From Porphyromonadaceae bacterium (GTDB lineage Bacteria > Bacteroidota > Bacteroidia > Bacteroidales > UBA11471), in the NCBI GenBank assembly GCA_021199145.1, contig JAJQIP010000135.1, positions 1 to 5,648 of the forward strand: a stretch of 5,648 bases of DNA, in the 5' to 3' direction. Below the pieces are notes generated by a model that was not told where the DNA came from, searched no databases, and was given only the letters and a program-made list of their open reading frames with translations. Made by a program: the position numbers and the translations under genes. Shown piece by piece: positions 5,569 through 5,648 of the stretch (the first letter of the stretch is position 1; each line of letters starts with the position of its first letter).

Positions 5569-5648
5569 TGGGTGGCCGCCGCGGCGGGGTGGATGGTAGG
5601 GGCCCAGGCGCGGGGGGGAGAGGGGGGTGAGTAGGGGGGAGGAAGTAT
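5569..5648. other. G-rich low-complexity tail, probable contig-end artefact
   Basis: After an AT-rich run ending at about 5569 the sequence becomes almost entirely G with scattered A, T and C. It has G-runs of seven (5612-5618) and six (5622-5627, 5634-5639) and a 12-bp perfect palindrome of CCGCCG/CGGCGG (5576-5587). It has no coding signal and its composition fits neither half of the window. The simplest reading is low-quality sequence at an assembly edge rather than biology. Confidence 0.6.

Overview
The window looks like a contig-end fragment from a member of the Bacteroidota, probably Bacteroidales. This rests on three observations. The 5' gene is the C-terminal part of ClpB in the form typical of that group. 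Two promoter matches follow the Bacteroidota -7 consensus TAnnTTTG. Gene starts lack Shine-Dalgarno sequences and have A/T-rich leaders. A genus cannot be assigned from what is visible; the housekeeping half is moderately GC-rich.

Layout. Positions 1-671 (+) hold the last 222 or so codons of clpB, closed by a textbook intrinsic terminator (681-718). A new transcription unit then starts at a TATCTTTG promoter whose predicted start lies almost on the ATG. It runs co-directionally through a ten-helix EamA/DMT transporter (768-1730), a very acidic 106-residue protein of unknown function (1771-2091), a secreted OmpA-C-like protein (2098-2721) and a uracil-DNA-glycosylase-superfamily protein that most resembles the family 6 (hypoxanthine-DNA glycosylase) type (2733-3332). 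Gaps of 40, 6 and 11 nt suggest co-transcription, although the four products share no obvious pathway.

At about 3333 the composition changes abruptly to AT-rich. A 406-nt gene-free spacer separates the operon from a convergent, minus-strand two-gene Type II restriction-modification system: a beta-class DNA methyltransferase of probable N4-cytosine type (5394/5430 down to 4564), followed after 3 nt by a PD-(D/E)xK endonuclease of the MvaI/BcnI family (4560 down to 3739). A strong Bacteroidota promoter (TTTTG, 19 bp, TATATTTG) lies just upstream of the methyltransferase. Family membership predicts a CCNGG-type target (CCWGG or CCSGG in the characterised members). The exact specificity cannot be read from sequence. 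The composition contrast suggests that the cassette was acquired horizontally.

The last 80 or so bases (5569-5648) switch abruptly to G-rich, low-complexity sequence, which is most simply explained as a low-quality contig end. I found no CRISPR array, tRNA, rRNA, transposase or integrase. The R-M cassette is an uncommon variant of a known system. The more unusual molecular details are the shifted Asp in the OmpA-like domain and the non-canonical motif 1 in the glycosylase.
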